Shown: positions 33,978-44,646 of the stretch, one piece after another
Layout of the letters: every line of letters begins with the position of its first letter
Numbering within the stretch: the stretch's first letter is position 1
Assembly (NCBI RefSeq): GCF_030272615.1
Contig: NC_081406.1
Coordinates: forward strand, 111,877,783 to 111,941,782
Reading direction: 5' to 3'
Length of the DNA stretch: 64,000 bases
DNA from: Cryptomeria japonica
Taxonomy: Eukaryota > Streptophyta > Pinopsida > Cupressales > Cupressaceae
Position numbers and translations under genes: made by a program
Notes under the pieces: generated by a model
What the model was told of the DNA's origin: nothing
What the model saw: the letters and a program-made list of their open reading frames with translations, nothing else
Databases searched by the model: none

Positions 33978-35411
33978 TGTATGCAGGAAAAGTGGGTCGA
34001 TAGAACTCAATATGTGAAAATATTCTAAAAGACTTGTCCACACACACACACAGGACTTCTTGGTGCAAGCTATGGAGTCATGAAGTATAACTCAGCTTCC
34101 CAAGGTGGGTCCCATGATTCTCTATCTTACAATGTCCCTCAAACCAATGTTTTTGCTCTCAGATCACTGAGCAAAATGGTTTAGGGATGGCAAATGTAAG
34201 AACGAGGGATGCTTTGATAGATTTTAGAATGAAATGCATCCTAAGCTATGCATGATTCTAGAAATGCAATAAACTAGATTATAAGATGACAAGGTTAGTA
34301 TGAATACTATCCTAACATGATATATTTAGTCTATGATTGAGCTAAATGATAAAGAAAGTATTCTAAACATGCATATTTAGACTAATTTCTATCTAAAAGA
34401 GAGGCTAAAATGATGAGCATAAAAATGTTATGAAAGCTTGAATGTATTTGAGCATAAGTATGTTACTACAAACTTGGATTGAGGATTCAAAATGGAGGAA
34501 TGAGAGCTCTATTTATAGCAAAAACAGGGCAATGGATGGTTAGGATTGAAAGAGTTGATCAAGGGTTGAGTTTGAAAGTTGGGGATCCATGTTTGCAATT
34601 GGCACCAATGAAATGGTGACAAATGTTAACATAGGGTTGGGTTGAGAGAAGGGGTTGGAGGCATTAAATGCCTGAGAAGACCTTATGGTTATCTAGAGAT
34701 AAGGGTTAAGCTTAAGTTAGGCTTACCCATTGGATTAAGAGTTAATCCAAGGATAAACCCTTGTGCAAATGATTAAGAGATAATCATGGTCAAAGCATTA
34801 AAGGCCTGATGAGACCCTTGGGTTGGATGAAGGTTGAGTTAAAAGAAATTCTTTAACCATGTAAGAGGGTTTGAGTTAACCATTAATGGTTATTGAAGAC
34901 TTTGGGGAATTAAGTGGTTGAAGACTTGAAGCCTTTAATGGTTATCAAAGACTTTGAGGATTTGAGAAGTGACTTCCCTTTACTTAGGGATGTGACAAAG
35001 TTTAGAAGATGCGTTAGGCTAATTAGAAGCGATTAGAAGAGTCTAGAAGGGATTAGAAAGGGGTTTAGGAAGGCAAGTGGGAGATGTAGGATTTTGCAAG
35101 TGGATGGAGGGATAATAGGATTTAATTGAAAAAAAGAATTTCATTCAATTTGGTTGCAATTTGGGGAAATTAAATAAATTAGATTTATTCAATTTAGGAT
35201 AACTATTTAATTAAATTTGAATTTAATTAAAAGTGGATAGGGGGAATTTAATTGAATAAAATGATTTATTCATTAAATGGGTATAGTGAATTTAATTTAA
35301 ATAAATTGAGTAATTTACTTAATTAAATAGAGGAATGCGGGTAATTTAATTAAATAGAGAAATGAACATAAAATATTCATTTAGGAATATGGTCATTTTT
35401 ATACGTCGACA
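33978..35411 (-). mobile_element. Tat-2 3' LTR
   Basis: 1434 bp, from TGTATGCAGG to ATACGTCGACA on the plus strand. On the minus strand a TATA box, GCTATAAATAG, lies at about 34519-34509. Confidence 0.93.
34509..34519 (-). promoter_or_regulatory. Tat-2 TATA box (3' LTR copy)
   Basis: The minus strand reads GCTATAAATAG; the 5' LTR copy is at about 58921-58930. Confidence 0.6.
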
Positions 35412-35426
35412 TTTTGCCCCTCTTTA
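35412..35426 (-). other. Tat-2 polypurine tract
   Basis: The minus strand reads TAAAGAGGGGCAAAA directly before the 3' LTR. Confidence 0.85.
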
Positions 35427-35804
35427 AAGTGACGTGTGTGCACATGTTATTTCAAAGAAAATAATGCATTATCGTAATTTATGATCAAATGCCATTTATG
35501 TGTCGCTCTTTTGATTTGCAAGTGATGCCCCAGATTTGATTTGATGTGTGATGCCCCAGATTTGATATTTGATGGTGATGCCCCCTCGGAAGATGAATCA
35601 ATATTTTGAAAAAAATTTATTTAATTTGATGAGTTGTGTGTGGTGTGTAGGATTTCGTCAATGTAAAATGTGTGTAAATTGATTCATCTCCTGATAATGT
35701 ACAGTGTGTAAGGTATAGGGGAGACCGCGACCATAGTACATGTCCGTTTGGCTAACCCTAACTTCATTTTCCCTCCTATAAAAGGGGAAAAGTGGTTTAA
35801 TTAG
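35427..35804. other. Tat-2 3' non-coding region with plus-strand TATA box
   Basis: No gene is visible. The word GATGCCCCAGATTTGAT recurs two to three times (35525-35590). On the plus strand CCTATAAAAGGGGAAAAG (about 35776) is a strong TATA-like box pointing towards the antisense PMD gene. Tat-3 begins 28 bp downstream of it. Confidence 0.5.
35776..35786 (+). promoter_or_regulatory. Candidate promoter of the Tat-2 antisense gene
   Basis: CCTATAAAAGG lies in Tat-2 sequence, antisense to its pol. The expected start is about 30 bp downstream, exactly where Tat-3 is inserted. If this is the promoter, Tat-3 has separated it from the PMD gene. This is inference from position and motif only. Confidence 0.35.
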
Positions 35805-37343
35805 TGTAGACACCCAAAAATGGTCAACGCTTGCGAGGTCATACTTTAACATTTGCGCATTGCCTCATTTTAGGTTTTTGCATCGCATTAACATTTCTCC
35901 TATGTCACGCATTTGGTCTTTATCATTTGTGAACATCGAGTCATTCTTCTACATTCTTCAATCATCTCATCCTCAAATTTGGTCTTGTCGACAACATTAT
36001 CCAGTCATGATTTTGATCGATTTTACCCTGTCGCATCAATTTGCGTATTCATTTGTCATCATTTTGGACATCGTCAATCCTAATTAGGGTTTTGTCCTTC
36101 TATCAATCTTATCAATCGTATCATAAATCCTTCAGTCTTGTCATTTTAACGATCGATTTGTCATCGATCGTTGTCATGTGCAATCTTGTCATTTTGCGAT
36201 CGATTTGTCATCGATCATGGTCATTTTCAATCTTGTCATCTTGCAATCCATTTTGTTGTCGATTCTTGTCCCCTTGTCGATTTTGTCATTTTGCGACCGA
36301 TTTGTCATCATTTCACTATCAATCATTATCTGTCTCAATTGTGTCAATTTGGATCAAATCATGTCAATTGGCGTATTTCTCAATTCAAAATCATGACATT
36401 AATTATCTTCAATCAAGACCTAATTGTCATTCTCACATTTCTAATTCATTTTCTAGGGTTTTATGATTTAATCATTTAACCTAATGTGTCATTTCTTCCT
36501 TTAGGATTACTAAATTATTTATTAATCCTAAGTTTTCTCATTACAATTAAATATTCATTTAATTGGCTAATTATTCCTCTTTGTGAGTGAATTAATTAAT
36601 AAATGAAAAATTATTGATTAATTCACTAATTTCTAATTTCCTATTTTCATTATTTTCTAATTTCTTAATTTCTTAATTCCAAATTCAATTTCCACCTATT
36701 TCTCTCCTAAATTTATGGCAATGACATAGAAATTTGTCATAGAATATGTCATAAATTGTCATAAAATTCTTGACATAGAAATGTGTCATAGAATTTGTCA
36801 TTAAATGTCATAAAATGTCATAAATTCTTGACATAGAAATTTGTCATGAATTGTCATAAGCCTTGCATAGCAATTTGTCATGGATATGTCATAATTTTGC
36901 TATTATTGATTTGAATTTCTATTCAAATCTCTTTCATGCTAATTTGCTCATTTATCCAATTCTTCTATAAATTGGATGATTTTCAATCATACCTAAGTCC
37001 GAATTTCTATCAAACTACCGAACCTTCGTTTCTAGTACTCTTGAGCCTTTTTGCTTTCAATTGTGTGAGCACTTGTAAGTGAGATCCACAAACCCATTGA
37101 AGAGGAAAGAACAACAATGGAGCCGCATGGAAGGAGTATTCAACTCTATGTCTGGTTTGCATAATTTTACTCTTGAATGCTTTGTTTTCATACCTCCATT
37201 GAATGTGCTTTAGAATTAGGTTCATTTCAATGAGTTTTCTTATGATTGAGCTATCATGTTTAATGTTTTGATTTGATCTACTTGTTTTGATGATTCCTAA
37301 TTTCTACCTACTTGTTTTGATGATTCCTAATTCCTACGCTACA
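35805..37343 (+). mobile_element. Tat-3 5' LTR
   Basis: It starts TGTAGACACCCAAAAATGG and ends TACGCTACA; both edges are inferred from TG...CA and the adjacent primer-binding site, because no second copy exists here. It contains imperfect repeats of 'tgcgatcgatttgtcatcg' (36140-36320), a 'gacatagaaatttgtcata' repeat (36720-36880), a 30-bp direct repeat at its end, and TATA-like CTATAAATTGG at 36966. Confidence 0.7.
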
Positions 37344-37348
37344 TTAAC

Positions 37349-37366
37349 TGGTGAACCCGACATGAA
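37349..37366 (+). other. Tat-3 primer-binding site
   Basis: TGGTGAACCCGACATGAA, one base different from the Tat-1 site, begins five bases after the LTR end. Confidence 0.75.
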
Positions 37367-37469
37367 TACTAACCTTCTAACCATCTTACTGTGTTTTGGA
37401 GTGCTTCTAAGTTGATTTGCAGGTCAAAAGCTCAAAAACAGAGCCGTGCACGGTATTCTGAAGACTTCT

Positions 37470-37590
37470 ACGCTTGTGTGAAGCATCTTGCGCCTGTGTT
37501 GAAACATCTTGCGCTTGTGTTGAAGACTTCTACGCTTGTGTTTGACATCCTGCGCTTGTGTCCTAACTTATGCGCCTGTGTAAAGTCCTG
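37470..37590 (+). repeat. 21-bp-pitch array in the Tat-3 leader (core GCGCYTGTGT)
   Basis: Five to six units contain (G/A)CGCYTGTGT at 19-21 bp steps (about 37470, 37491, 37512, 37533, 37553, 37572). The rest of each unit is variable. This is the Tat-3 counterpart of the GCGC arrays in Tat-1 and Tat-2. Confidence 0.75.
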
Positions 37591-39608
37591 AACAGAGGTG
37601 AAAAATGCAGTTTACTTGAAATTTTTTATGTTTTTTGCTTTCTGTTTTCTATGCTTTGGATTTTGGTACTAATTATTTGTGCAGGATCTTGGCATATGCA
37701 TGACAAAGACTACAAATCAAACTACTAACATGTGTTATGCAGATTCGATGGTCAAAGACAATAAATCAAACTTCTGACATGTGTTTTGCAGGTTGCCTTG
37801 GAGAAACAACCAAATTGTGTGTTTGAAATTTTTAATTAGGCACTTAGTGATTTATAAATAGGTGGGAATGAACACTTGTTTGCTTTGATTGTTAAGTGTG
37901 ACATTGGAGTAGGAGAGTATGCTCTCATCCTTCTTAGGGTGATCAGAAATCCAGATCTTCGATACCATGCTTGTGTTGTTGATTGAGTGTCTCCTTTAGA
38001 GGGCCTGCCTTCCCGACCACTTTGCTTTAGTAAGCGAGTGATAATTGTGAGAAGGGAATGACCCAAAGTGAGTACGGCTAGAATTCCTTGGCATTCTAAC
38101 TCACTATAAAAAAATACCCGATGAGCGAAAGCTTTGAAGGAAGTGTTACGTGGGAATTGCAATTACTTGGGAAGTGATGCCCCTTGAAACTCTTTCTCAT
38201 ATCAACATCTAAGTAGGGCCTCTTGGTCTAAATCGCGCTTGCGCGACTACATTTGTTTGGTATCTTGATGGGCTTAATGTCTCAATCATGCTTGCATGAC
38301 ATCAAGGAGTAATGCTTAACAAAAATCCTTACTACATACCTTGTTTTTAGAGGCCAAAAACCCTTCTAGTTGCTTGAGAAGGACAAATTCGGATACTTGG
38401 AAGAGATACTAAGTTCGCCATGGGGAGATTCCATGGGGACTGATGCTTGGCTGCCCTGAGAAGTGAGTGTCGTGGAGGGGAGCCCGTGGGGTCAAGCATC
38501 TATGTATTCTCCTTGAATCCCATAATGAGTCTACCTCTCAAGTACCTAATGTCTTTGTCTACCCTAAGGAATGTGGAAATGAGCATGATTGCCTTGAGTC
38601 TAAGTTGCAATATCTTGTATTCTTTGATTGTCAAAAGTTTAATACCATTTCAAGAGCCAACACATTGATATAACATAAGATCAAACACAAGAGACATTCA
38701 TCCAACAAACATTCAACAAGGTTTGAAACACACCTTCAAGCATGGTTATCCAACGTTGTTCAAAAACTTGTCTCAACTCTTATGTCACTTACATTTAGGT
38801 TCATCCTAGGTTGCATTTTTCAAAAGTCATTATCAAATATCAAAGTGAGGTTTCACCTAAGTCATACTTCTTTTGCATACCAATTAGAGTCATCCATTTG
38901 CATATATCCTCTTCCATAAGAGTAATGTCATTTCATAATTAAACCCTAGGTTTCATCTTAGGTGGACATTGTCATACATTGGCATTTGCATATCCCAAGT
39001 CTCTTCATTAAGCCTAAGTCATTGTCATATCATATTAAGATCATTTGCATATGTCCTCTTGCATAAGAGCAATATCATTTCATAATTAAACCTTAGGTTT
39101 CATCTTAGGTGGACATTGTCATACATTTGCATTGGCATATCCCAAGCCTCTTCATTAAACCTAAGTCATTGTCATATCATATTAAGATCATTTGCATATT
39201 AATTATCCTTTTGCATATAGTATCAAACCTAGGTCTTGTCATACTTGAGCAATCCAAATCTTTGGTAAACCCTAAGTCATTGTAAGAGGTCTAGACCTTA
39301 TCAAAGTCCTTTGTCCTTTTGTCATCAATATCATTTCATCAAACCTAGCTTAGTATCCAAGCATATAGGGGAGACATTGTCATCTTGTCCTTTGTCAATT
39401 AAGTCCTTTTGTCCTTTGAGGTCTAGACATCATTTCAATTTCCTAAGGGTCCATCTCTTAGATTTGCATTTCAAAAGTTTGTCAAAATCTTCAAAACAAC
39501 CAAAAACATAGATTGCATTTTCATATATTTAGTTTGCATTTAGTTGCATATCATACATTATCCTTGAAAATTTCCAAAAAAAAAAAAAATTGCATTTGCA
39601 TAAGTGAC
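37591..39608 (+). other. Tat-3 leader region
   Basis: About 2 kb without a convincing gene between array and gag. It includes a 147-bp tandem duplication (38895-39189, with part of a third unit) and several acceptor-like TTTTGCAG words (37675-37795). Open frames here lack motifs. Confidence 0.6.
38895..39194 (+). repeat. 147-bp tandem repeat, two copies
   Basis: Units starting CATTTGCATAT at 38895 and 39042, with a partial third at 39189. They share TTTCATAATTAAACC and CATCTTAGGTGGACATTG. Confidence 0.85.
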
Positions 39609-41219
39609 ATGCCTGTTGAGACAAGATCAAGATCTAAGAAGATGAGTGAACCAATGTATCAATCCATGGATAACGTAGTAAATTCGCAGTGTCAAACTAG
39701 TCAAACAGTGCAAGTTGAAGGTTCATTAAACACATCTCTACCACCATATGGAACGGTTCAACTTGGACCACCTCCATTATATGAACCAGTATTTGTACCC
39801 ATGAAACCAGGACATGGGAGTGTTCCACCAACTCCAAGAGGAAGTGCACCTTTTAATTGGGATCAACCAAATTTGCAACATGATATTCGAACTCAAACAT
39901 TGTATGAAGACCAAACTCTTTCACAAGGATTTGGTTCAGACCAAGGTATTCAACAAGAAACGAATCCAAATGTCCAACCAGATTCTTCATCTGATTCTGA
40001 TGCTTCTGATGAGGTTGACATGTTCCTTCAAGATCCAAAGGTAATAAAAAGGATGGATAAATTCCTAAGAAAAGTCTTTAAAACGTATCCTCAAAAGTAT
40101 CTTCACATGATGAGTGATATGGTTCCCTTAAGTGAACCAATTAATGTGCAAACACAACAAGGCAGTGAGCCGTTAAGTTTCTCTTCGCATCTCAATGAAG
40201 AAAATGTGCAACAAGAGCTTCAACCTACATTGATGAGTAAACGTGCGTCAAAGGCATTGATAGTGACTATTCCTCAAAAGTCGTTGTTTGAGATGATAAA
40301 TAATCCATTATTCAATACAACGCCTGCAATACAAGATCAAATGAAGACTATGCAAATATCGAGAGTGGTTCCTCAACAAGAAGTGGTTCCTCATATGCAT
40401 AAAATTGGATCAACATCTAAGATACAAGAAAGTTTCACAACTGGAATGCCTAATGTCAATAATGTCCAAAGCACTTCCATGATGCAACAAAGTTCTTATG
40501 TATCTTTGTCAAACACTATTGCGACAAATCCTTCGATAATGGCTACACAAAGAGCTATGGATAGTGGTGTGCACCATCAGCAATTGTTACAACAATTGAG
40601 TAATACGCAGAAGGTACGATCGAATGTGCAAACAAATGAAGTGCAACAACAACAATGTCGCATTCGACAAGAAATTGCAGCGCCTTCGGCACCATTACAA
40701 GTTAACACAAACTTGCAACCATCACAAGGGATTGGACAAACAACACAGCAAGTTAATGTAAGTGCTATACCCCATCCTAAGGAGAAGCAACGAAAATCAT
40801 CTAAACAAGCTTTTTTACAAATGATTGGATATACACTGCGACAACAATTGGCACAAAGTCAACAAATTCCAATTCATCAACACCAACAATATGTGCCAAG
40901 ACAAACAAGTTATCCTACTTCACAACCGCAAGTGGCGCCTATGCAATATCAACAGCCTACTCAATTGCAATATCAACCTAGGCTCCAAGAAGCACAACAA
41001 CAAAGTCAATATCAAGACATAGCACAACCGCAACAACAAGAGAAGTACCAAGAACTTTATATGCAGGAGACGCCAAAAATGGCCATTGCGGAGTATCAAC
41101 AGCCAATCCGAAAAGCGATATATCAACAAAGAATACCAACTGGGATTAATGATGAACCTCTCAATCTGATACAATTGCGCAACAACTTGAGTTGTTGCGA
41201 TGAAAAGTTGACGCATTAG
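39609..41219 (+). pseudogene. Tat-3 Gag N-terminal region, Gln-rich
   Basis: The start is the ATG at 39609 (MPVETRSRSKKM); the Tat-2 gag also begins MPV. The 535 residues are rich in Gln, Pro and Ser, with QYQ/QQ-type low complexity near the end, and have no folded domain I recognise. A frame change between about 41165 and 41205 and a TGA at 41201 separate it from the Gag core, which follows in another frame. Confidence 0.7.
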
Positions 41220-43615
41220 AAACTAAAGGAACAAAGAAGTTGTATACAGATCAAGATTTATGTCCTAATCCCTTTGACAAGAGTGTGTACATGCCTCCAT
41301 TCCCTAAGCATTTTGAGGCACCCCACTTTGAGAAATATAGAGGGAATGGCAATCCAAGAGATCATATTCGAGCATTTTACGCGGCATGCACAGAAATAAA
41401 CTATGAGGACACATATTTAATGCGATTATTTGCACGAAGTCTCACTGGACAAGCTATGGATTGGTATTCTCATCTACCAGGAAATATAAAGACTTGGTCA
41501 GAACTGGCGCAGAAGTTTATATCTCATTTCGCGTTCAACATCGACAGTGATGTGACTATGTCGGATTTATGCAATACCAAACAAAAGCAAGGTGAACCAT
41601 TAGTGACCTTTTTGCAACGATGGCGAAGTTTGTATAGTCGTTCTTCTCTCGATATACCTGAAGAACAGCAAGTGAATCTGTTTATCCAGAATCTAGTCCC
41701 AGAAATGATGTATGAGCTAAAATTGAAAAGTCCTAGTACTATAGAAAAACTCATTAAGAAAGGAATGAATATTGAAGCAGCTCTTGTAGCTAAAGGAATT
41801 ATCAAGCTCAATAAGGACAATGACAACACAAATTATTCAGGGGATAGAAACAGATTTTGGTATAAGAACAAGAACGTCACTAATGATGGTGTTGTTGATG
41901 CGAGAGTGGTGAATGAAAATCAACCCCCATTCACAATCAAGAAGTTGAGTGTTCCTCACATGTCGACTATGGAACAAAATCAAGCACCTAGGAACAATGT
42001 TACTCAACAGTCACAATATCAACAGCATGCTCAACAGCCGCAATATCAACAGCATGCTCAACAGCCACAATATAGTCAACAACAGGTTCCACAACAGCAT
42101 GCTCAACAATATAATCAGCAGCAAGGCCAACAACAAAATCAACAACGCAGACCCTTCCGATCGCGGGATGGGCCTCCTCGACAGTTTACACCATTGGGAG
42201 AGCCTATCGAATCAGTCATGAAGCAATTAATACAAGCGAAGTTTATCAAACTACCAGATATTAAGGTAGAACCACCGGTAAAACCGCATTGGTGGAATGA
42301 TAATGCGTACTGTGAATACCATCGGTCTAAAGGACATAAAAATGCTTCATGTTTTCAATTAAAACATATGATTCAATATTTATTGGAACAAGGAGTAATT
42401 GAGATAGATCCAACCCATCTGACCTCTAATACTGATCATACTATTTTCAAAACTCCTTTGCTTGATCATGACAAGGGTAAAGCGTCTTCTTCCAATTCTG
42501 CTCAAACAGCTAATTATGCAAATACCGGTTATCACAATGTCATTAATTGTTTTCATGCGTCAAATGAGTATGTGTCCACCTTGCGGATAAAAGGACAAGA
42601 TCCTTCTTGTGCGGTTACCACTCGTCGGTCTAAAATAGTCGTGAAAGGAGCTCCTGCCGCTCCTCCCAAACCAACTCCTGCAAGTCGGTATAATCTTTTG
42701 GATCATCTAGGAAAAACGCCTGCACAAATATCCATTCTAGAGTTGTTGAAAATGTCTCCCATGCATCGTGCAGTCCTAGATAAAGCTTTGACTGAATCCA
42801 CTATCCCGACAGATATTGATGTTGACCAATTTCAAGCACGGATTGGACATTTAGCCATTTCCCAAAGTGTCGCATTTTCCGATAGTGATATCTCACCTGA
42901 CAAGCTTCCCCATAATGACCCTTTGCACCTAGAAGTCTTTGTCCACAATTGCAAAATCCGGCGAGTCCTAATAGATGGCGGAGCAGGTCTTAATATCTAT
43001 AACTTAAGAGTGGTCATTGGCCTCGGATATTCAGAAAATGACATAGATGCTTCCAAAAGGATAACAATCAAAGCCTATGATGATGCTGAACGCCCATCCA
43101 AAGGGATAATTGTATTGCCCATCAGAGTTGGTCTAGTGACGGAAAACACTTTCCTACAAGTCCTAGACCTTGATCTCCCTTATAATATGATCCTTGGCCG
43201 CCCGTGGATCCATGCCATGAAAGCAGTTCCGTCCACTTATCATCAATGTCTAAAATATCCTTACAACGGAACTGAGATAACCATTCCAGGAGACCCTAAT
43301 CCATTCCAGTTCTGTGCTACCCTAAAAGATACTCCTCAGCGGCAAATACCAGTCAATAGAGAGGCCAAATCAGACAGTTATGTGGATCCCAATGCATTAT
43401 TGGATGCTGTCAAAGGAAAACTGAAGATACAAGACCAAGGGTGTGGAGAATATTCAATGGACCAAACATTTCTCATTGGAAATTTGCCAATGTCTCCAAA
43501 ATCATATGGAAAACCGCATTTATTGCAAAAGGAACCCAAGGTCGTTATTCAATATCAGCCTCCTACTACATTTGCAAGATGGGGGGAACTTGACAAAGAA
43601 ACTATAGACCACTAG
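41205..43615 (+). pseudogene. Tat-3 Gag core and protease
   Basis: The Gag capsid block reads YRGNGNPRDHIRAFY, EDTYLMRLFARSLTG, NTKQKQGEPLVTFLQRW and VNLFIQNLVPEM. After a QYQQHAQQP repeat comes the knuckle-like CEYHRSKGHKNASC (about 42310-42350), then RYNLLDHLGKTPAQISILEL and the protease. The protease active site is VLIDGGAGLNIY and the C-terminal box YNMILGRPWIHAM, both intact. The frame ends at TAG 43613, with RT missing. It is homologous to the Tat-2 Gag-protease but clearly divergent, so a separate family. A donor-like ACTA|GTAAGT overlaps its last codons. Confidence 0.85.
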
Positions 43616-43740
43616 TAAGTCAACATTTTTGACCCTCTTTTGAGTTTTGATTTGGTCGTTTTTAGTCATTTTTTTATTTTTAAAAGTCGGTTTTAGCATT
43701 TTAGCTCGTCAAAGTCATAGATTAGTGCATTAGAAGTTTT

Positions 43741-44160
43741 AGGTAGCGCATCAAGTCGAATTGCAGGGTCGCGTCCGAAATAAAATAGGGTAGCGCATAG
43801 AAAACATAGTTTAGCTCATAGATGTAAAATAGTGCATGGCGATAGTCAGGTAGCACATCAAGTCAGCAGGTTAGCACGTAGGGTAGACCTAGCGCATAGG
43901 GGTCACAGGGGTTCGCATGGGTAAGGGGGTTTAGTGAGTAGGGTTAACCTAGCGCATAGGGTCAAACAGGTAGCGCCCAAGAGATATAGATTAGCGCGTG
44001 GGTAGGGTTTAGCGCATAGAGTAGTTTAGGTGGCGCATGGGGGGAAAGATTTAGCGCGTAGAGTCAGTCTAGCGCATTGGGTGAATAGATTAGCGTGTAG
44101 GAAAAATAGCCTAGCACGTGGGAGAATTTTAGCGCAGCGGGAGTCTGTTTAAGCACATCT
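43741..44160 (+). repeat. TAGCGCAT array, 60-bp higher-order units (21+21+18 bp)
   Basis: About 20 short units each start with TAGCGCAT or a variant (TAGCACGT, TAGCGCGT, TGGCGCAT). Steps between cores are mostly 21, 21, 18 bp and then repeat, giving about six 60-bp higher-order units. The third member usually reads TAGCRCGTR. The core matches the arrays of the Tat-2 gag-pol leader read on the minus strand. I therefore assign the array to Tat-2, upstream of its antisense PMD gene. Confidence 0.85.
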
Positions 44161-44646
44161 AGAAAAATTTTGCAAGATGAGGTGGTTTGTAAATTTGTTG
44201 TGTCATGCTGTCATGATTTTATGGATTTGTCCAATATGAGTGTCAATATAACTTGTTTTGGTTTGTGATATTTCAAGTTATGTATAGATATTAATGTGGT
44301 GTTTTGATTAAAATATGACTTATTTACGTACCCTATTGCAAGTTCAATGTGTGAAGCCTGATTTGTGTTACAAGTTGATATGGGTTGAAAACTTGAGTTG
44401 TGTTACAAGCTAATATGGGTGGGAAACTTGAGTTGTTTTACAAGTTTATGTGATTGTGGAGACTTGAATTGTGTTACAAGTTTTGATATGGTTTTTGAGA
44501 ACTTGAGTTGTTTTACAAGTTGATATGATAGGATTTTGAACTTGATGTAGATGAGCAAATTGTTTCATTTTGTTGATGTGAGTTTGATTTTGATATCGTT
44601 GTTTTGATGTGAAAACCGATATTGGATTTGTTGTGCTTGTTGACAG
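44161..44646 (+). other. Leader or intron of the Tat-2 antisense gene
   Basis: Non-coding. A repeated phrase, 'gaacttgagttgttttacaagtt', occurs about four times (44385-44525). It ends in a strong 3' splice-like sequence, TTGTTGTGCTTGTTGACAG|GAG, at 44646, the position matching the intron-1 acceptor of the Tat-1 gene. The donor may be GTAAGT at 43614, but this is uncertain. Confidence 0.5.

Larger units (their letters stand above)
35805..43615 (+). mobile_element. Tat-3: 3'-truncated Tat-type Gypsy element nested in Tat-2
   Basis: An LTR, primer-binding site, long leader, Gag and protease lie in plus orientation. RT, RNase H, integrase and a 3' LTR are all absent. The right breakpoint lies near 43550-43735 and is not marked by an LTR end. 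I infer insertion into Tat-2 followed by deletion of the 3' half. Confidence 0.75.

Noticed and set aside
36041-36479. Overlapping plus-strand frames with Ser/Cys/Phe-rich repeats.
   Set aside because: They are produced by the TGTCATTTTGCGATCG-type repeats of the Tat-3 LTR and occur in several frames at once.
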